Of a DNA stretch of 64,000 nucleotides, positions 58,401-64,000 are shown in pieces. How positions within the stretch are numbered: the first letter of the stretch is position 1; each line of letters opens with the position of its first letter. Source of the DNA: Caenorhabditis elegans (lineage: Eukaryota; Nematoda; Chromadorea; Rhabditida; Rhabditidae); assembly GCF_000002985.6 (NCBI RefSeq), contig NC_003284.9, positions 3,348,001-3,412,000 of the forward strand. Direction: 5' to 3'. A model generated the notes under the pieces. That model was given only the letters and a program-made list of their open reading frames with translations. It searched no databases and had not been told where the DNA came from. The position numbers and the translations under genes were made by a program.

Positions 58401-60555
58401 CCGTTCATACCCGCCCAGTTGCTTTCATCCGTGTTCCAAAGAACCAAGACTCTGAATATGTTGAGGCTGAAGAGAAGACTATTTCCCACTCACAATACCA
58501 AATGTCTACTGAAGAGATTGATCGTCAATATGAGACCTTTGGACTCAGAATCAATGCCCAAGGAAATGTTCTTTCCCAATGGACTCTTCCAATGGTTTTG
58601 ATGACTGAACAAGATTTCGAGTACACTCTTGAAAACAAAAACCGTCCAGTTGAGTTCACAGCTCGCGTCACTATTGGAAACCTCGAGAAGACTGATCTTT
58701 CCGAGATCAAGTTCGACAAGATCTTCGAAAAAGAATTCGACCTTGAGAACAACGAATCTGAGAACCGCCGCCAATACTTCCACAAGATGATCCGTGAGAT
58801 TCAATCTGAGCAAGGATTCAAGAACCTCATCACCCTCAAGCTTGAAGCCCCACAACAAATGTACTGGAACACTGAACTTCGTACCGTCTGTGACAAATGG
58901 ATCCGTATGTGCAAGGTTGAGATGGATGCTCGCCGCTCTCCAATGGAGCACGAGAACAAAGAATGGACTCTTCGTACTGAGCTTCTTGCTGCCCGCCCAC
59001 AAATGCCATCATCCCTCCGTCAACTCCGTGAGCAACCACACCGTGAGGTTCAACTCGCATTCAATGCCAAGTGGGGATCATCAAAGAAGAGCGAGATCAC
59101 AGTCAATGCTCAACTCGAACAATCCACGGAACAAAAGAAGTTCATCCGCAACATCGAGCGTGAGTACAAGGGAATTCCAGAGTACGAACTTTTGATCAAG
59201 GCTGCTCGTCTTAACCAAGTCAATGTTGTCTCTGAGTACAAGCTCACCCCACAGTCTGAATACACTTTCTCCCGCATTTTCGACCTTATCAAGGCATACA
59301 ACTTCTGGACTGTTTCTGAGAAGCGTGTCCAAAACGAGAATCGCCGCGTTGTTCTTCAACTTTCTGTTGAGCCACTTTCCCGCCAATACATGAACATGAC
59401 CATCCAGACTCCAGAACAAGAAGTTGAGTTGAAGAATGTTCGTATTCCACGCGTCGTTCTCCCAACTATTGCTCGTAGTGCCATGTTCCAACAAACCTGG
59501 GAAAAGACCGGAGCCACCTGCAAGGTTGACCAATCTGAGGTTTCTACCTTTGACAACGTGATCTACCGCGCTCCACTCACCACCTGCTACTCTCTTGTTG
59601 CCAAGGATTGCTCTGAACAGCCAAGATTCGCTGTTCTTGCCAAGAAGATCAACAAGAACTCTGAGGAGCTTCTCGTTAAGGTTGTCCGCCGTGAGGAAGA
59701 AATTGTTGTGAAGAAGTCTGACGATAAGTTCCTTGTCAAGGTTGACGGAAAGAAGGTTAACCCAACTGAACTTGAACAATACAAGTAAGCTTTAACTCTA
59801 AATCACATGAATTTTTCTAATCTCGTTTTTCAGTATCGAAATTCTTGGAGATAACCTTATTGTTATTCGTCTTCCACAAGGAGAGGTTCGTTTCGATGGA
59901 TACACTGTCAAGACCAACATGCCATCCGTTGCTTCACAAAACCAACTTTGCGGACTTTGCGGAAACAATGACGGTGAGAGAGACAATGAGTTCATGACCG
60001 CTGACAACTACGAAACTGAGGATGTTGAGGAATTCCACCGGTCTTACCTTCTCAAGAATGAGGTAATCAGATTTTTTCAATGAACTGAATGTAAATTTCA
60101 TTTTCAGGAATGCGAAGTTGAGAACGACCGCATCTCCGAGAAGAAGAACTACAGAAACAAATGGAACAGAGAAGAGAAGAAGTCCGACTACGAGAGCAGC
60201 TCCGACTACGAGAGCAACTACGATGAGAAGGAAACTGAGAAGGGTTAGTCTAAGGCTGAATGATGTGTAGTTTTAACAAAATACATATTTTTCAGAACTC
60301 GTCAAGAAGACCCTCATCAAGGAGTTCTCCAACCGCGTCTGCTTCTCCATCGAGCCAGTCTCTGAGTGCCGCCGTGGACTCGAATCCGAGAAGACTTCCA
60401 ACAAGAAGATCCGTTTCACTTGCATGCCACGCCACAGCAAGAACGCTCGTCGTTTCTTGAAGGAAGCTCGTGAGCAAACTGTTGCCGAGTTGGTCGATTT
60501 CCCAGTCTCCTTCGTTGAGTCTGTCAAGATCCCAACCGCCTGCGTTGCCTATTAG
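55481..60555 (+). CDS. vit-5: Vitellogenin VIT-5 (yolk protein precursor)
   Basis: Six exons: 55481-56344, 56415-56699, 56747-59784, 59834-60062, 60108-60243, 60296-60555. They join in frame to 1603 aa, the size I remember for VIT-5. It is a lipid-binding yolk protein made in the adult intestine, secreted to the body cavity and taken up by oocytes. A signal peptide (about 1-16) leads into the vitellogenin N-terminal lipid-transfer region (FSPKSEYVYKFDG start; helical repeat part from about 390). A beta-sheet-rich middle follows. A von Willebrand type D domain runs from about 1307 (TCKVDQSEVSTFDN) through CGLCGNND (about 1436). The C-terminal end has a charged Glu/Lys/Ser stretch and conserved cysteines. 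Codon use is extremely biased (AAG, GAG, ATC, CCA, GGA), as in the most highly expressed worm genes, unlike every neighbour. Confidence 0.97.
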
Positions 60556-60584
60556 ATTTCATATGTTTTATTAATTTTCTATTA

Positions 60585-60590
60585 AATAAA
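60585..60590 (+). terminator. vit-5 polyadenylation signal
   Basis: AATAAA 30 bases past the stop codon, giving a short 3' untranslated region. Confidence 0.8.
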
Positions 60591-60818
60591 GCATTTTCAC
60601 TAGAATGATTTTTTTTCTCATCACTTCTAGAAAACAAATACACATGTTGTAAGGATGTCAATCGAAACACAGCTTTGCACCAATAGTTTTTATTTACGCG
60701 TGTATTTAAGGCTTCGAAGGAGATGATAGTGCTTGCAGTAAACACGAAAATTAGTGATAATTATGAAAATCAATATAATTTTAAGGATACTTAGAGGGCA
60801 ATCAAAAAGCTTCTCGAC

Positions 60819-63614
60819 TTAAAAAGGTACATTCCAGAACTTGATATTCGAATCTTGTCCGGCCGACACAATTGTAGTTTCGTTGAGCCAAATTACCGAA
60901 TTGACAGACGACATAGCATGAGCACCTATAAAAATGTTGTTAAATGTGTTAAATTAATAGAGAAATATTTACCTTTAATGATGATCGGATGATCAGATGG
61001 TTTGTTCATGTTCCATACAATAACGCTGTTATCCAAGGAACCGGTCGCCAAACGGACATTGTCCGGTGACCAGGAAACACATGCAACCTTGGCGGTATGG
61101 AAAGTCCAGGAGTTTGTGTGAGCTAGCTCGAAGTTGTTCGCAACAGAGTACGGGATAACCTGAATTTTGAAATCTATAATAGAAATGATTTTTTTTCAAA
61201 AACTAACCTTTCGTGATTGATCGGTTGCCACGAGGAAAGCTCCATTATTCGAAAATGCGACAGATGTGATTTCAGCAGGATGGACAATTGTTTTAACTTC
61301 AGAGACACTTGCTCCAGAGAGTTTGTACACATGGACCTTCGAGTCTTGTCCACCAACAGCAACAAATTGCTTATCGTTCGATAATGCCACACAGGAAGAA
61401 TTGTAGCTAATTGGTACTTCCGTGAGCTTTCCATGAGAGTAAATTGCAATATGCTTATAGCAAGCAGCAACTGCAATATCTCCATCTGCGGAAACGGCGA
61501 GACCGAGAGGTTGCGAAGATAATTTGTTGGCAACAGCTTTGGAAGAATCGACTCCAGAACCTCCGGCAGGAACAACCTTCAGATGATCATCCCAACTGAC
61601 GGTGAACAAATCACCCTTGCTGGTTGTCTTGATTCCGGTGATCATTGTGGCGTGAACATCCGGAAACACGCGGTTTGATATTCCTGTGGAAATATCCCAG
61701 GAGTCTGAAAACAAGTTTTAAATTTCGAAGCACTGAAACTACTCACTAATATGTCCTTCAGCATCAGCACTGAAAAGAGTTTTTCCATCAGCGCTGCTGC
61801 TAAGTGCAGTAATCGCCTTGTTGTGTCCGTATCTAACCTGATCGATACTTCCCAATTCTGGATTGACAAAATTGATAAATCCATTAGCAGAGATAGACAC
61901 AAGAGCCTGCTTGGTCCAAATGATTCCAAGTTGTTGATCTTCAATTCTAGTTCCAACGGGAATAGTCTTTTCAACCTTTAATGTAGCCACATTCCAAATT
62001 TTAATGGTCTTATCAGCAGAAGCCGATGCGATTTTTGTACCATCCGGGCTCCAGGTAAGGCCAAACACAGATCCAGAATGAGCGACATTTTTCAAAGAGT
62101 CATCTTCAAAGACTCCGGTTTTTGTTCCATCAACTCCGTTGTATAACACAATGGTTCCATCTCCTCCAGTCGAGGCGAACAGAGAGCCATCAGGGTTGTA
62201 GCGCACAGAGTGGACGAATTTCGTATGTTCTCCGAAAGTCTGGAAAAATTGGAAAATAAATTTGAAACTGGTTTTTTGTCTGAAAACGTATTTGGAACAC
62301 TCGAGTCATTTAAAACAAGTTTCCTTCTATCAAAATTAAATCTCTGTTAGAGTTGCACTGACAATAAGCTACTGAAAAGATGTTTGCATTCCGGTAGTAT
62401 TAAAAATTCACGCATACGTTCAGGTTTTTTTCTACATTATTTGTTGATAGTTTCTGAAAAAAAAGTTCGCTCAGTGTTTTTTTTAATGTTTTATCAAATA
62501 AAAAGCATGAAACTTCAGCGAAAAGCTCACGCGAAATTATCTTTTTTGGAATTAAAAAATACAACTTAACACAAACCTAATAGAATAACATGTAGTATTT
62601 CGAAATACTTTAAGCGGAACCTTTGTGGAGAATTTTCAAAAACTAATCCAATATTACAATCACTTACACTTTTAAATTTGAATGGTGGTCCTTCAAAAAT
62701 CGCCACTGTATTATCATCAGATCCAGAGATAATGCGGAATGGGCGTGATGGCTTGAAGTCGACGCTGTTCATAGCGCGAGCTTGTCCGGTAAGATTTCCA
62801 TTAGACGTTCCAGTGTCAAACAAGAAAACATGACCGAAACGTTCTCTGCCTTCTCCAACGGCGGCAATTCTCTTACTTTCGCTATCCCACGAAATATCCT
62901 TCACTGGTCCAGAGAACACCGGAATAGTAGTTTTCAGAATGTGGGTGGTTTGAGTTGTGTCCCAGATACGAACATTTCCATGAACATCACCAGAAGCACA
63001 ATAATAACCACTTGGGCTTGTCTTGGCGACAGTCGTTTGGTGAGAATGCTCAGTGTAGATTTCGGTGTCGGTTAGGCTTCCAACTGGTACAGTATAAACC
63101 GATGTTCCGTTACAATATTGAATCTTGTCTCCAGCGGGGGTGTTGCCTGGAAGTATTTTTGTAAAACGTGATTTAGCTTTCCTATTAACCGTTTCACTTT
63201 GCACTTTTTCTGTTGCCAAAGCGTCTCACTAATACTTAAATATTTCATCAATGATTTTTACTATTTTTCGCACAATTGACAAAAAAACTACAGTAACAAC
63301 AAGCGCTACAGTAGTTTTTTAAAGGATCAATGTGGTTTTCGCTACGAAATACTTTAAATATGTTGCGCAATATGAATTTTCAGAATTTTCTACTTTTGCA
63401 AGTGAAGACTAATTATTTTAAAGAAACAATTTATCTGAAAATTAGTATTGCAGCCATATTAAAATATAATGCAGCCATACGGCTTCAATTTCTAGTATTA
63501 AATAGTAAAATCACCGTGCAATTAAAAATATAAAAACTCACCGAGAACTACGGCAGTTCCTCTAGCAGTGCGAGGCAAAGACGGGAACAATGCGGTTTGA
63601 GAGAATTCCGACAT
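60819..63614 (-). CDS. unc-78: UNC-78, actin-interacting protein 1 (AIP1/WDR1)
   Basis: Six exons: 63542-63614, 62668-63146, 61747-62239, 61208-61704, 60973-61159, 60819-60925, giving 611 aa, the known AIP1 length. AIP1 works with ADF/cofilin to take apart actin filaments; in worms UNC-78 keeps muscle actin organised. The chain is WD40 repeats throughout, expected to form two seven-bladed propellers. Clear blades include SGDVHGNVRIWD, ISGSDDNTVAIFEG, IASASADKTIKIWN, VGGQDSKVHVYK, ATGSLDNSVIVWN and the last SAGQDSNIKFWN. The protein ends five residues after that last blade strand. A TTTTTGCAG acceptor one base before the ATG points to trans-splicing. Its 3' end faces vit-5, 263 bases away stop to stop. 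Introns 1 and 2 are the long ones (395 and 428 bases). Confidence 0.97.
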
Positions 63615-64000
63615 TCTGCAAAAATTGTAAAAATTGAGCAGGAATCCAAAAGATCGAAGGAAGAAAATCAATAAAATCAAACGAGAGCATTGAGAAGAAA
63701 TAGTGACGACAGCGGGTGAGGAACTAATGAGGGTGCGGAAGGACAGCGGTCACTGGTCACTAACAAACAGTGCGCGCGGCCGAGATGGGGTTTCCTAGGC
63801 CGCAAAGATTGAACAACTGTTTTCTTTGCTTGAAATATATAAGTTTTTCGACGGAATTTTATAATTGAAATTTTCTTTTTTTTTTCTAAGAAAAAATTAT
63901 TAATTTGGTCGATCTATTTTTGTTGATAACGAAGAACAATGCGATAGTTATTTGTGACGTGAAAAAAGTGAATAAGTGTTATTGTTGTGAGAAAGAGGAG
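63615..64000. other. unc-78 upstream region
   Basis: Promoter side of unc-78. A GC-rich block near 63750-63800 (GTGCGCGCGGCCGAGA) is followed by T-rich DNA to the window edge. No coding sequence was seen. Confidence 0.5.

Noticed and set aside
54011-60555. Operon of the 65-aa gene and vit-5
   Set aside because: The gap is about 870 bases and vit-5 has its own TATA box and vitellogenin elements, with a very short leader.

Overview
The window looks like Caenorhabditis, almost certainly C. elegans. It is AT-rich, with many short introns (about 45-60 bases), TTTTCAG-type acceptors, likely trans-splice acceptors just upstream of several start codons, and few operon-like gaps. Three spliced genes translate to proteins I recognise by sequence and exact length: vitellogenin VIT-5 (1603 aa), chitinase CHT-1 (617 aa) and the actin-interacting protein UNC-78/AIP1 (611 aa). 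I recall these as neighbours on one X-chromosome cosmid (C04F6); that link is memory, not a search. All exon models were built by hand from splice sites and reading phase, and every multi-exon model listed closes in frame.

Layout. 1-2.4 kb: a tRNA-like relic, then a secreted DUF19-family gene on the minus strand with an inverted-repeat element in its last intron. 2.4-11 kb: no gene found; low-complexity DNA and a small palindromic element. 11-12.3 kb: a small single-span membrane protein. 13.2-14.3 kb: a DHRS1-like short-chain dehydrogenase (minus). 14.9-18.5 kb: a repeat district with a 2.5-kb fold-back transposon flanked by a 9-base duplication, a tandem unit that it interrupts, and an AGCTATRGCTC satellite. 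21.1-25.1 kb: a type II sodium-phosphate cotransporter (SLC34) whose introns hold a complete-looking mariner element and an antisense tRNA-Thr. 25.4-26.7 kb: a claudin-like four-span protein (minus). 29.2-30.9 kb: a protein made only of the N-terminal region of WDR91 (minus). 32.6-34.8 kb: a CANT1-type apyrase, convergent with a membrane-anchored histidine acid phosphatase (35.0-37.5 kb, minus). 37.5-45.8 kb: gene-poor, with a 17-base satellite and one coding-like patch. 45.9-49.5 kb: an MFS sugar/organic-ion-type transporter with two candidate first exons, tail to tail with cht-1 (49.8-52.0 kb). 54.0-54.6 kb: a 65-aa protein. 55.5-60.6 kb: vit-5. 60.8-63.6 kb: unc-78 (minus).

The genes do not form one pathway. 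There are loose themes: extracellular or lumenal phosphate chemistry (phosphate cotransporter, apyrase, acid phosphatase), gut output to oocytes (vit-5, whose promoter carries textbook vitellogenin elements), cuticle or eggshell chitin turnover (cht-1), and actin turnover in muscle (unc-78). The most unusual content is mobile-element structure and the WD40-less WDR91 relative. I found no evidence of a wholly new biological system.
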